From Streptomyces sp. NRRL S-455 (GTDB lineage: Bacteria; Actinomycetota; Actinomycetes; Streptomycetales; Streptomycetaceae): 64,000 nt of DNA. How positions within the stretch are numbered: the first letter of the stretch is position 1; each line of letters starts with the position of its first letter. Under the pieces are notes generated by a model, which was given only the letters and a program-made list of their open reading frames with translations, did not search any database and was not told where the DNA came from. Position numbers and translations under genes: made by a program. Where the stretch lies: contig NZ_JOCT01000001.1 in assembly GCF_000717875.1 (NCBI RefSeq), positions 372,001-436,000 of the forward strand. The letters are read 5' to 3'. Below are positions 8,621-18,462 of the stretch, piece by piece.

Positions 8621-9897
8621 TGACTCGGTACGACGGTGACACGGAGCGCACGTTCGCCGCACTGCCGCCCGCGCACGGGCGGGGCTTCGCGCAGACCTGG
8701 TGGGGCTTGGCCTGGTTGCGGGCGCTGGAGGACACGGCGCTGGACTCGGCGCAGCTCAAGGCGGGCCGCCGGCTCGCACGCGCCGGAGCGGTCGGCGCGG
8801 TGTCGGTGCGCCCGGGCCGGCTCACGGCCGTCGTCCAGGACCGTGACGGCACGGCGCACCGGGCCGACGTCCTGCTGGAGACACTCTCGCCCGGACAGTG
8901 GGACCGTCTCCTGGACATGACGGTGGAGCGGGCCGGCCATGTGGCGGCGCTGCTGGACCGGGAGATGCCACCGCACCTGGTGGAGGACGCGGCGGCCGCG
9001 GGCGTCGAACTGCTGCCGGGCCTGGGTGATCTGGAACCGGAGTGCGACTGCGGAACCTGGGACCACTGCGGGCACACGGCGGCGCTCTGCTATCAGGTGG
9101 CCCGGCTGCTGGACCAGGACCCGTTCGTCCTGCTGCTGATGCGCGGACGCGACGAGGCCGCCGTGCTGGAAGGTCTCCAGACGCGCGGCGGGGCATCCGC
9201 CGCGGAGCGCTCCGGGCCGGAGGGAGTGGACGCCGTCGAGGCGTACACGGCCGGTGACATCCTGCCCCCGCTGCCGGGCCTGCCCGGACTCCCCGACGAG
9301 CCCGGGGCACCACCGTCCCTGGACACCGGGACGCCGCCCGCCCCCGGCATCGACCCGGCCGCGCTGGAGTTCCTGGCCGCCCGGACCGCCGTACAGGCCC
9401 ATCGCCTGCTCGCGGAGGCACTCGGCGAGCAACGACCCGACTCAGCACCGGAGTTGACGGTCGCACAGGACGTGGTGCGGCTGGCCGCCGGCGAACCCGC
9501 GCGAGAGGTCGCGGACCGCCTCGCCGACGGGTCGGGGCGCGGCCGGGAAGGGCTGGCGGCGGCGGTACTCGCGTGGCGCCACGGCGGCAGGGCCGGGCTG
9601 TCCGTCCTCGACGAGGAGTGGCGGGTGGCAGGCGAAGCTCTCGCACGCGCGCGTGCCGCCCTTGACTCGGCCTGGGACCCGGACGAGCGACCCGAACTGC
9701 GGGCCCGGAGCAACCGGTGGACGGTCGTCGGGGCACCGATCCAGCTGCGCCTGGGCCGGGACGGCCGCTGGTGGCCGTACCGCAAGGAACGCGGCCGCTG
9801 GCTGCCCGCGGGACGCGCCGCACAGGATCCGGCGACGGCCCTGACGTCGGCGCGGCTCGCCGCCGGTGACGGAGCCGTTCCGGGCTCAGGGCACTAG
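8620..9897 (+). CDS. SWIM zinc-finger protein, partner of the SNF2 helicase
   Basis: The 425-residue product contains a SWIM zinc finger, C-x-C-x(n)-C-x-H, read as ECDCGTWDHCGHTAALCY near residue 145, followed by helical sequence. SWIM proteins commonly sit next to bacterial Snf2 ATPases and are thought to bind DNA or protein for them. ATG 8620 overlaps the helicase TGA by one base; GTG 8617 is an alternative, but the GAGGGGG box is better spaced for the ATG. The two genes form an operon. Confidence 0.88.
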   Translation: MTRYDGDTERTFAALPPAHGRGFAQTWWGLAWLRALEDTALDSAQLKAGRRLARAGAVGAVSVRPGRLTAVVQDRDGTAHRADVLLETLSPGQWDRLLDMTVERAGHVAALLDREMPPHLVEDAAAAGVELLPGLGDLEPECDCGTWDHCGHTAALCYQVARLLDQDPFVLLLMRGRDEAAVLEGLQTRGGASAAERSGPEGVDAVEAYTAGDILPPLPGLPGLPDEPGAPPSLDTGTPPAPGIDPAALEFLAARTAVQAHRLLAEALGEQRPDSAPELTVAQDVVRLAAGEPAREVADRLADGSGRGREGLAAAVLAWRHGGRAGLSVLDEEWRVAGEALARARAALDSAWDPDERPELRARSNRWTVVGAPIQLRLGRDGRWWPYRKERGRWLPAGRAAQDPATALTSARLAAGDGAVPGSGH

Positions 9898-10106
9898 TGC
9901 CGGATCAGGCAACGTTCGCCATGGAGTTCCCTGTCCCTGGCCCGGTTCTGCGAGCCGGTAGGCTCGCCGCCGTTTCCCGGAGCTGGCGGACCCATTTCCG
10001 GTGGGATCCAGCTTCCGCTCGCTGAGCGACCTCTGGCTTGGCTTGGGTGACTCGTGTGCAGCCAACGCCCGCATGGGAAAGGGTGGGAGTATTCGACGTG
10101 AGCTCT
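9898..10106. other. Non-coding island boundary, possible old insertion scar
   Basis: This 209-base stretch has no convincing gene. Immediately after the SWIM stop the sequence AGTGCCGGATCAGGCAACG appears. It reminds me of sequence near the ends of Streptomyces insertion elements, but I cannot name one and no matching inverted copy was found nearby. From here towards 10400 the GC content falls. I treat it as the probable right-hand edge of the backbone. Confidence 0.3.
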
Positions 10107-10373
10107 CTACATTTGGTAGAACTCGGAGTGCTGCTCCGGCGGACGGAGTATGTGGAACATTGAATCGCTCGCGATTATCTCCGGCGACCGATCGGTCAAA
10201 ACAATCCTATTGACTTCATACCCTTTGGACTCCAGGAAGCGCTGCACAGTCTTCTCGGGGTCGACCTCGAGCTGCTGACGCGTTTCGTCGTCGAGTTCGA
10301 TGTTCAACTTGACGATTTCGAAGTCCCCTTCGCCGGCCTTTTTGACAGTGCCATGCAATCGCGCATCGGACAT
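10107..10373 (-). CDS. Small orphan protein of unknown function in low-GC DNA
   Basis: From ATG 10373, 6 bases behind GGAGG, an 88-residue acidic protein is read. It has a likely strand-helix-strand core (FEIVKLNIELDDET, VQRFLESKGYEVNRIVLTD) and no signal peptide or membrane helix. A longer version from 10415 has no ribosome-binding site. I do not recognise the family; it could be a partner or substrate of the caspase 370 bases upstream on the same strand, but that is only proximity. By hand count 63 of the 120 bases 10141-10260 are G or C (about 53%), far below its neighbours, which suggests horizontal transfer. Confidence 0.6.
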   Translation of the reverse strand: MSDARLHGTVKKAGEGDFEIVKLNIELDDETRQQLEVDPEKTVQRFLESKGYEVNRIVLTDRSPEIIASDSMFHILRPPEQHSEFYQM

Positions 10374-10743
10374 GAGAACCTCCGGTTGACCAGCCTCCCC
10401 TTTTTCCAGCTTCACCAGTGGCCGTCAAGAGTGCAAGCTGGAACGGTGGGCTCGCACGTTGAGGTGTCGCGTAGTCAGGGCGTGATACTCGGTCTCTTTG
10501 AGGAGGTGGCTGGTGGTCTCGTGTGATACCCGAGAGCGACCCCGACGACGGGGCGACAGCTCCAGGAACTGCTGTCCGAGCACGAGTGTTGCTTGATGCC
10601 GGTTCGGGACTGTATCCAGGCCATGCCCGAAGCCGTCGCCGCCCACAGCGGACACGCCCCCAGCAGCCGCGCCTTCGACACCTACCGCAAGAAGAGAATC
10701 CCACGGGACCAGGGTTGTCGCCGACCAACTGGTGATCACGGAC
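10374..10743. other. 370-base gap inside the island
   Basis: No gene is called here. Open frames exist on both strands, but none has a good ribosome-binding site, family match or Streptomyces-like codon bias, so they are more likely remnants. The promoter of the 88-residue gene should lie within this stretch; I could not pick a clear one. Confidence 0.4.
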
Positions 10744-12264
10744 TCACCATTCGTGAGGGAAGTCATCAAGCGTGCGAAGCGTTCCTTTCAGTACGGTTTG
10801 AGTGCCCCATTGAAAGGGTCCCACGTACGTAATGTCCCGGGCGACGATGGCGTTGCCGCTTTTCGCCACCACTCGCTCTCGCTGCGGTAGCAGCAGGTTG
10901 AGCGCGCCCATCGAGAGAAACTCCATGGCGCCGATGCTCCACAGGACGAGGATCCCGTCCCAGCCGGAAGGCGTCGTGACAGCAAGTCCGATCTGGGTGG
11001 CCAGTAGACCAGCGATGCAGAGCGACAGCAGGGGTATCAGGGTGGTCAACCCGATAATGATGGTCCAGCATGCGACGAAAAGGGCCAGGATGCGTACGAG
11101 CCTCCCTGCCCACCCGCACCAACCGCCCTGAAACCACCAGCGCACCATTTGCTTGGGGTTCCCCCAGATCGCCTTGGTCACCGCCACAGACAGAGTCATG
11201 AGTGGAGCCGCTAGCGCCTTGGTTCCAAAGGTGACCACAGCGGCGCACACCAATAGCGCCAATCCTCGCTGACCACCTGATCGCGGCAGCACGAAGCTGT
11301 CCGACCACAGGGACGCAGTCCACAGCCCGAACGCCGTCACTGCTGTGACGGCCAACCACCTAAGCAGATGGGCCTGACCACGCATGATGCGCGCGTGCAG
11401 CGACTTGTGGCGTTCGAGTTCCCGCTCCAGTTCGCGTGCCCGAAGTGCCGCCTGGGCGAACTGAGCTTCTTCCTCCGGAGACGGCCCTTGGCTTGTCCCT
11501 CGGTTCAACGCCAGCTCGTCAGCGCGGGGGTTCTTGGCCACCAGGATTTGACCCACGGCTGTGGTCACGCTGAGGGTAGGGGTCTGGTCCGGGACCTCTT
11601 CGGGTATGCGACGGGTGATATATGCGAACAGGTCGTCCACGGTGACGTACCCGTCCCTGTCCAGGTCCGCCTCGCCACTCCGCAGTCCCGCCACGATCGC
11701 CGACGTAAACACCGATGGCTGGTTCCTGAGCCGGCTCGACCTCTCCGTCTCGTAGCTGTATTGCAAGGCGGTCGAGGAGGTGATCACAATCCGGCCCTTG
11801 CCCTGGAACTCCGCGCTCAGGTCTACCTGGGCCTCGCCGCGCGCCCGCATGTCGCGGGCGAAGGCGCCGCTGTAGCAGCAGTCGAGCAGCAGGACGATGC
11901 GCTGGCTCCTACTACCCTCCATGCAGTCGGCGAGGAAGTCGGCGCTGACTGAGGTGGCCTCCAGGGCGTCGAACTCCGTATCCCGGGCGATGAAGTGCAG
12001 ACGGTTGCCGGTGTCCTTTCGCCCGTGACAGGACAGGTGAACCAGCAGCACGTCGGCCATGTCCGCATCCCGGAAGAACCGCTGGAGCTCCTTGCGCCAG
12101 GTGCGGGCTGTCTCGTCGACCACCACGGTCACTTCGAACCCGCCGATGGCCGGGTCCTTCAAGGTGTCTGTGAGATGTCGCGCGTCAGCGGCGGCACCGG
12201 GGAGCTTGCTGAAGCGCTCATCGGCGTGCTTCTGGTTCGCCAGGACCAGTGCCCGCCTAGCCAT
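10744..12264 (-). CDS. Caspase-family (peptidase C14) protein with C-terminal membrane domain
   Basis: This 506-residue protein has an N-terminal caspase/metacaspase domain (about 1-245). The dyad is visible as His80 in VHLSCHGRKD and Cys130 in LLLDCCYSGAF. A calcium-loop-like DLDRDGYVTVDD follows at 200-211. Residues about 270-290 form a charged helix, and 300-455 hold several hydrophobic segments (WLAVTAVTAFGLW, LALLVCAAVVTFG, LFVACWTIIIGLTTLIPLL), ending in a short soluble tail. The likely design is a protease tethered to, or acting on, the membrane. It starts 8 bases inside the EACC1-like gene, so the two are coupled. Such pairs are predicted conflict or cell-suicide systems. Target and trigger are unknown. 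Confidence 0.85.
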   Translation of the reverse strand: MARRALVLANQKHADERFSKLPGAAADARHLTDTLKDPAIGGFEVTVVVDETARTWRKELQRFFRDADMADVLLVHLSCHGRKDTGNRLHFIARDTEFDALEATSVSADFLADCMEGSRSQRIVLLLDCCYSGAFARDMRARGEAQVDLSAEFQGKGRIVITSSTALQYSYETERSSRLRNQPSVFTSAIVAGLRSGEADLDRDGYVTVDDLFAYITRRIPEEVPDQTPTLSVTTAVGQILVAKNPRADELALNRGTSQGPSPEEEAQFAQAALRARELERELERHKSLHARIMRGQAHLLRWLAVTAVTAFGLWTASLWSDSFVLPRSGGQRGLALLVCAAVVTFGTKALAAPLMTLSVAVTKAIWGNPKQMVRWWFQGGWCGWAGRLVRILALFVACWTIIIGLTTLIPLLSLCIAGLLATQIGLAVTTPSGWDGILVLWSIGAMEFLSMGALNLLLPQRERVVAKSGNAIVARDITYVGPFQWGTQTVLKGTLRTLDDFPHEW

Positions 12265-12646
12265 CGGCGGAGTCTCGCATAGCGTGCGAGATAAAGGCTT
12301 CGATGGCCGCCTTCTGATCCGCGCGGCCGGTATGCGTCAAGCGGAGCACGTGTTCACCGTGCTTGATCTCGATGGTTCCGCTGTTCCTGCGCGCCAACCA
12401 GTCCTGAGACAGTGCGATCAGCGCTCGGAGCACGGGCGCACCAGCCAGACCCAGCAGCAACGAGGTGTACAAGACGGGCTCACCGGCCCGCGTGCCCTGC
12501 GGTGCCTGCCCGGCAGGCGGATGCTCCAGGGACAGGACGTCGAGATCCCGGATCTCCTCGATCAGATACGTCATGTCCCGGTCGGCAACCTCGGGACCCT
12601 CAAGATCGTTCAACGCCAACCGCACGTTCATGGGCGAATGGTTCAT
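12257..12646 (-). CDS. EACC1-like effector-associated component
   Basis: The 129-residue product starts at ATG 12646 behind GGGGGAG. It reads: an N-terminal strand (NVRLALNDLEG), a short helix, a Pro-rich turn (LEHPPAGQAPQGTRAGEP), a Gly/Ala/Leu helix (LYTSLLLGLAGAPVLRALIAL), a W-x-x-[RK] basic turn (DWLARRNSGTIEIK) and a C-terminal helix. This order matches my memory of the Effector-Associated Constant Component 1 family, which sits directly upstream of caspase, trypsin or other effector genes in actinobacterial conflict systems. Its last 8 bases overlap the caspase start. Its proposed role is to relay or restrain the effector. The family call is by pattern, not by search. Confidence 0.7.
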   Translation of the reverse strand: MNHSPMNVRLALNDLEGPEVADRDMTYLIEEIRDLDVLSLEHPPAGQAPQGTRAGEPVLYTSLLLGLAGAPVLRALIALSQDWLARRNSGTIEIKHGEHVLRLTHTGRADQKAAIEAFISHAMRDSADG

Positions 12647-12779
12647 ACTCTCCCCCGGAAGACACCACAAAAGGCTGAGCATGCCACAAATGCCGTCACG
12701 AGGAATGTAGTTGGGAAAACTGACGATGTGGAGCCCAGCGCCGTCTCGAGGGCCGCGGCGATGGTGGGGGCCAGATGCC

Positions 12780-13250
12780 GTCGCAGGGTGCATGATGCGG
12801 AGGGAAGTCGACTTTCCGTCGTCCAAGCCCAGGGCCTTGCGGTAGGCGATGAAGCAGGAGTTGAGCCGCCCGGGCGGACCCCGGTGAACCACTCGTCCAG
12901 GACGTCCGGAGTCCAGTGCCACATGGTCAGCACCCCGCGGCGCTTGGGCGGCGAGCCTTTCTTGGCCTTGCCGAAGCGGAACCATGCAGCGGCCGTTCTC
13001 TCCGAACTCGGCGCCGTACGGATCGCGGCCGAAGTTGTCGGCGTCCAGCATCCATGTCTCGTCGCGCCGCAGCCCGTAGGTGTAGGCGGTATTGAACAGG
13101 GTCGCGTCGCGGAACGCGGGCAGCCGTCCCTTGCGGCTGAGGCGCAGATGCGGACGACCTCGTCGTCGCAGTGCGCGAGAAAGCCGTGCAGCTCGACCAT
13201 GGTGAACGCCCACGGGTCCGCCGGGCGTGGTCGACCATGGCTGGGGGAGG
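12780..13250 (-). pseudogene. Decayed tyrosine recombinase (integrase)
   Basis: Reading the minus strand across two frames recovers a typical Streptomyces phage-type integrase: MVELHGFLAHCDDEVVRIC in one frame, then AFRDATLFNTAYTYGLRRDE (with the catalytic-box Arg) and NFGRDPYGAEFGENG in another, then back to RFGKAKKGSPPKRRGVLTMW. At least two frameshifts separate the pieces. The N-terminal SAM-like domain and the C-terminal H-x-x-R...Y part are missing or unrecognisable. It lies upstream of the EACC1-caspase pair and is the best evidence that this island arrived by site-specific integration. Boundaries are approximate. Confidence 0.7.
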
Positions 13251-13289
13251 TCCAGCCCGAAGGCATCAGCCCCAGGTCGTGCAGCGTGG

Positions 13290-13525
13290 CTGTCAGATGC
13301 CCGGGCGCCCTGGGCCACGGCGGCCTCCGCCATAGCGCTCATCATGGCGCGGCCCAGGCCGCGTCGCCGGTGCACCGAGTCCGTCGTGATGCGATCCGCG
13401 ATCGCATCTGCGCCGACCACGGCGATGGTGCCATGCGCCGCCACGTCTCCGGAGGGGTCACGGAGGGAGACGACCGTGACTGGTCCCTCCGTGCGGACCT
13501 CGCGTTCGTACGGCGCGTGCCTGCC
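13290..13525 (-). pseudogene. GNAT acetyltransferase fragment
   Basis: About 78 codons on the minus strand resemble the middle of a GNAT N-acetyltransferase: GPVTVVSLRDPSG, then the strand ADAIADRITTD followed by the acetyl-CoA-binding loop HRRRGLGRAMM and helix SAMAEAAVAQGA. The N-terminal third and everything after the binding loop are absent; the frame passes straight into unrelated sequence near 13285 and joins another gene near 13530. It is a remnant at the left junction of the island. Confidence 0.6.
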
Positions 13526-13844
13526 GCGGCACTGGCTCGCCGGCGTCCAGGGACGGGAGCAGCGATTCGAGGTCGCTCGGCAGACCACTCGGCAACCGGC
13601 TCGGAAAGCCCGACGGCAACCAGGTCGGCAGCTCGCTGGGAAGCCGGGTGGGCAGCTTCGTGGGGATGCCGTAGGACGGAGCGGAGGTGCCGCTCGTGCT
13701 CTCGGCGGGCGGCTTCCGGTCCAGCGGGGCATCGCTTCCCCGGGCCATCAGCACCACGGCGGACACGGCCGCGGCGGCCACGAGCACGGTGAGCAGGACG
13801 AGCAACGGATTCCGCCGGTGAGGCGGTGCGGGCGGCTTGGCCAT
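13458..13844 (-). CDS. Membrane-anchored protein with Leu-Pro-Ser repeats, probably truncated
   Basis: From ATG 13844 the frame encodes 128 residues: a short basic head, one transmembrane helix or uncleaved signal (LLVLLTVLVAAAAVSAVVLM), a Ser/Thr/Pro linker and a run of LP[ST]-type repeats (TKLPTRLPSELPTWLPSGF). The last 22 or so residues (after LPSLDAGEPVP) overlap the GNAT fragment in another frame, look non-native and probably reflect the recombination junction. A GTG five codons upstream is an alternative start; neither has a clear ribosome-binding site. Function is unknown. Confidence 0.5.
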   Translation of the reverse strand: MAKPPAPPHRRNPLLVLLTVLVAAAAVSAVVLMARGSDAPLDRKPPAESTSGTSAPSYGIPTKLPTRLPSELPTWLPSGFPSRLPSGLPSDLESLLPSLDAGEPVPRQARAVRTRGPHGGTSHGRLPP

Positions 13845-13971
13845 ACCGACGAGGGTCACCGTGCACCGCTCAGGAGGCGAGCGGTGCACGGGAGTTGATA
13901 CGGACTCATGGCGTGGATCGCATGATTCCGGAGCATTCCGTCCGGTATGGCCGACGCACGCGTGCGGGGCG

Positions 13972-15279
<1,308 letters not shown>

Positions 15280-16725
15280 ATGTCAGCAGCCGAGGGTCCG
15301 CTCGTCGTCGGCGTGGACTCGTCCACCCAGTCCACCAAGGCACTGGTCGTCGACGCGGCCACCGGCCGGGTCGTCGCCAGCGGCCAGGCCCCGCACACCG
15401 TCTCCTCGGGGGCGGGGCGGGAGAGCGATCCGCGCCAGTGGTGGGACGCGCTGTGCGAGGCGCTGAGCCAGTGCGGTGACGCGGCGCACGAGGCCGCCGC
15501 GGTGTCGGTCGGCGGGCAGCAGCACGGCCTGGTCACCCTGGACGAGCGGGGCGAGCCGGTGCGCCCGGCCCTGCTGTGGAACGACGTGCGCTCGGCGCCG
15601 CAGGCCCGCCGTCTCACGGAGGAGCTGGGTGGCGCGAAGTTCTGGGCCGAGCGCACCGGGTCGGTCCCCGCCGCCTCCTTCACCGTCACCAAGTGGGCCT
15701 GGCTGGCCGAGCACGAGCCGGAGGCGGCCCGTGCCACCCAGGCCGTGCGCCTCCCCCACGACTACCTCACCGAGCGGCTCACCGGGCAGGGCACGACCGA
15801 CCGCGGCGACGCCTCCGGGACGGGCTGGTGGGCGTCCGGGGCGGAGTCGTACGACGAGGAGATCCTGGCGCACGTGGGGCTCGACCCCGCCCTGCTGCCC
15901 CGGGTGGTCCGTCCCGGCGAAGTGGCGGGCACGGTCCGCGACAGCCACGACCTGCCGTTCTCCAGGGGCACGCTGGTCGCGCCCGGCACCGGCGACAACG
16001 CCGCCGCGGCGCTCGGCCTGGGGCTGCGCCCGGGCGTGCCGGTGATGAGCCTCGGCACCTCGGGCACGGTGTACGCGGTGTCGCGGCACAGGCCCGCCGA
16101 CCCGAGCGGCACGGTCGCGGGGTTCGCCGACGCCCGCGGCGACTGGCTGCCGCTGGCCTGCACCCTGAACTGCACGCTCGCCGTGGACCGGGTCGCGACC
16201 CTGCTGGGCCTGGACCGGGAGGCCGTCGAGCCCGGCACGGCCGTGACGCTGCTGCCCTACCTGGACGGCGAGCGCACCCCGAACCTGCCGAACGCCTCCG
16301 GCGTGCTGCACGGCCTGCGCCACGACACGACCGCCGGCCAGCTGCTCCAGGCCGCCTACGACGGCGCCGTGCACTCCCTGCTGGGCGCGCTCGACCTGGT
16401 CCTGGACCAGGACGCCGACCCTGCCGCGCCCCTGCTGCTGATCGGCGGCGGCGCCCGGGGCGCGGCCTGGCAGCAGACCGTGCGGCGACTGTCGGGACGT
16501 CCCGTGCAGGTGCCCGAGGCCAAGGAGCTGGTGGCGCTGGGCGCCGCCGCGCAGGCGGCCGGGCTGCTGACCGGGGAGGACCCGGCGGCGGTCGCACGAC
16601 GCTGGAACACGGCGGCCGGCCCGGTCCTCGACGCCGTCGAGCGGGACGAGGAGACGCTCACCAGGATCGCCGGGGTACTCTCCGACGCGGCCGGGCTGCT
16701 GCAGCGGCCCACGGACACCCACTGA
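15280..16725 (+). CDS. xylB: Xylulokinase
   Basis: This 481-residue FGGY-family kinase phosphorylates D-xylulose to xylulose 5-phosphate. The N-terminal phosphate loop reads VGVDSSTQSTKALVVD, the substrate region AAVSVGGQQHGLV, the central NDVRSAPQARRL, and the C-terminal nucleotide loop LLIGGGARGAAWQQ. The start is ATG 15280 behind GAAGAGGGAG; the frame stays open far upstream, but that part is antisense to xylA. The ROK regulator follows after 15 bases, likely in one transcript. Confidence 0.95.
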   Translation: MSAAEGPLVVGVDSSTQSTKALVVDAATGRVVASGQAPHTVSSGAGRESDPRQWWDALCEALSQCGDAAHEAAAVSVGGQQHGLVTLDERGEPVRPALLWNDVRSAPQARRLTEELGGAKFWAERTGSVPAASFTVTKWAWLAEHEPEAARATQAVRLPHDYLTERLTGQGTTDRGDASGTGWWASGAESYDEEILAHVGLDPALLPRVVRPGEVAGTVRDSHDLPFSRGTLVAPGTGDNAAAALGLGLRPGVPVMSLGTSGTVYAVSRHRPADPSGTVAGFADARGDWLPLACTLNCTLAVDRVATLLGLDREAVEPGTAVTLLPYLDGERTPNLPNASGVLHGLRHDTTAGQLLQAAYDGAVHSLLGALDLVLDQDADPAAPLLLIGGGARGAAWQQTVRRLSGRPVQVPEAKELVALGAAAQAAGLLTGEDPAAVARRWNTAAGPVLDAVERDEETLTRIAGVLSDAAGLLQRPTDTH

Positions 16726-16740
16726 GGACTGGCGTCAGGC

Positions 16741-17949
16741 ATGACCGCACCACCGCACGAGGCGCACCCGGCCGGGCCGGGACGCGCGCTGCCGGACACC
16801 CAGCAGGGGATGCGCCGCCGCAACCTCGCCCGGGTGATGCACGCCGTCAGCGCCGAGGGGCCGCTGTCCCGGGCCGCCGTCGCCTCGCGGATCGGTCTGA
16901 CCCGGGCGGCGGTGTCGACGCTCGTCGACGAACTCATCCGCTCGGGGCTGCTGGAGGAACTGGGTCCACAGCGGCCCGGGCGGGTCGGCCGCCCCGGGTC
17001 GGCGCTCGCCGTCAGCGGGCGCGGACCAGCCGGGATCGGCGCGGAGATCGGCGTCGACCACCTCGCGGTCTGCGCGGTCGACCTGCGCGGACGGACGCGG
17101 TCGCGGGCCGTGCGGCACAGTCTGAACCGGGGCCGCTCCCCCAGGACGGTCATCGAGGAACTCAACGAGCTCATACGCCTGGTCGTCGCCGAGGCGGAGG
17201 GCGAGGGGCTGTGGCCGGCGGGGCTCGCCGTGGCCGTACCGGGTCTGGTGGCGCGCGATGCCCGGACCGTCGTGCGCGCCCCGAACCTCGACTGGCGGGA
17301 CACCGACCTCGGCGGCCTGCTGCCGTCCGGCTTCCCGCTGACCGTGGACAACGAGGCCAACTTCGGCGCGCTCGCCGAACTCTGGCTCGGCGAGGGCACA
17401 CCGCGCGACTTCCTGCACGTGTCGGCGGAGATCGGCATCGGCGCGGCGGTCGTCGTGGACGGCGGACTGCTGCGCGGAACCCGCGGTTTCGCGGGCGAGC
17501 TGGGGCACGTGCCGGTCCGGCCGGACGGTCCGGAGTGCGCGTGCGGCGGACGTGGGTGCCTGGAGCAGTACGCCGGCGAGGAGGCGGTCCTGCGTGCGGC
17601 CGGGCTGGTGCCGGACGAGGACCGGGTCGGGCTGCTCGCGGGGCACGCCGCGGAGGGCGACGAGGACGTACGCCGCGCGCTGCGCGACGCCGGCACCGCG
17701 CTCGGAGTCGCCCTGACCGGGGCGGTCAACCTGCTCGACCCGGAAAGCGTCGTGCTGGGCGGGGAACTGTCCGCACTGGCGCCCTGGCTGCTGCCCTCGC
17801 TGCGGGACGAGCTGGCGCGGCGTACGGCGGGTCCGCCCTGTCCCGTGTCGGTGTCCCGGCTGGGTCCGCAGGGGCCGCTGCTCGGGGCCGCGCACTCGGT
17901 GGTGCGGGCGGTGCTGGACGATCCCGCCGCCGTCGCGGAGCGGGCTTGA
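16741..17949 (+). CDS. ROK-family transcriptional regulator, probable xylose repressor
   Basis: The 402-residue protein has an N-terminal winged helix-turn-helix (RRRNLARVMHAVSAEGPLSR, RIGLTRAAVSTLVDEL) and a ROK sugar-kinase-like domain with the zinc cluster CACGGRGCLEQY and the ELGHVPV motif. Lying 15 bases after xylB and near xylA, it is very likely the XylR-type repressor that releases DNA when xylose binds. The kinase-like domain in such regulators is a sensor, not an enzyme. Confidence 0.9.
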   Translation: MTAPPHEAHPAGPGRALPDTQQGMRRRNLARVMHAVSAEGPLSRAAVASRIGLTRAAVSTLVDELIRSGLLEELGPQRPGRVGRPGSALAVSGRGPAGIGAEIGVDHLAVCAVDLRGRTRSRAVRHSLNRGRSPRTVIEELNELIRLVVAEAEGEGLWPAGLAVAVPGLVARDARTVVRAPNLDWRDTDLGGLLPSGFPLTVDNEANFGALAELWLGEGTPRDFLHVSAEIGIGAAVVVDGGLLRGTRGFAGELGHVPVRPDGPECACGGRGCLEQYAGEEAVLRAAGLVPDEDRVGLLAGHAAEGDEDVRRALRDAGTALGVALTGAVNLLDPESVVLGGELSALAPWLLPSLRDELARRTAGPPCPVSVSRLGPQGPLLGAAHSVVRAVLDDPAAVAERA

Positions 17950-18063
17950 GTCCGGTCGGCAACTACGCCTGGAAGCGCCCGGATCGGGGCTCCGCCCCTC
18001 ACAGCCCGGTTACAAATCGCTCAACCCCTGGTTGCGGAACGGTAATCACGCGACGATAGGCCC

Positions 18064-18459
18064 ATGAGTCTGGCCCAGCGCGCCCTGGAGCGCCTGCAGG
18101 CCTGGCCCGACCTGATGGCGGGCCCGGCGAGTTGCGGTACCGGACGGGCGCTCCGTTCCGTCCGTGACGAGATCGTTCACTTCCACTCCGCGCGGGACGT
18201 GGACCTGCATCTCACCAGCCGGGCCATCCAGCGCTTCCACTACGACCTCGCCGGTTCGAGCGCGATCCACCTGGTCCCCGGCTCCTGCTGGGTGACGGTC
18301 CACCTCGACTGCGAGGCGGATGTCGAACTGCTGCTGAGCCTGGTCAGCATCGCCCTCAAGGCCCAGCAGTCCCGTCCCCCGGGCGGCGAGCCGCAGGCCG
18401 CCGGCTGCAACTTCCGCCGGGTCAGGGTGCTTCCGCGCGACGCGGCGGCGGGCGGCTGA
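18064..18459 (+). CDS. DUF5519/luciferase-domain-like small protein
   Basis: The 131-residue protein resembles the short 'luciferase domain' (DUF5519) family seen in Streptomyces: LERLQAWPDLMAGPASCGTG, EIVHFHSARDVDLHLT, then AIHLVPGSCWVTVHLDCEAD. It is not related to bacterial luciferase enzymes. The stop is three bases from the next gene, suggesting co-transcription. A -10-like GATAGG sits just before ATG 18064. Function is unknown. Confidence 0.6.
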   Translation: MSLAQRALERLQAWPDLMAGPASCGTGRALRSVRDEIVHFHSARDVDLHLTSRAIQRFHYDLAGSSAIHLVPGSCWVTVHLDCEADVELLLSLVSIALKAQQSRPPGGEPQAAGCNFRRVRVLPRDAAAGG

Positions 18460-18462
18460 GTC

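Noticed and set aside
10425..10769. 114-codon minus-strand frame after the caspase
   Set aside because: No ribosome-binding site, no family resemblance and poor codon bias; left as part of the island gap.
15576..18059. 827-codon open frame on the plus strand
   Set aside because: It is an alternate frame of xylB and the ROK gene, rich in Arg/Gly/Ala/Pro, with no recognisable domain.
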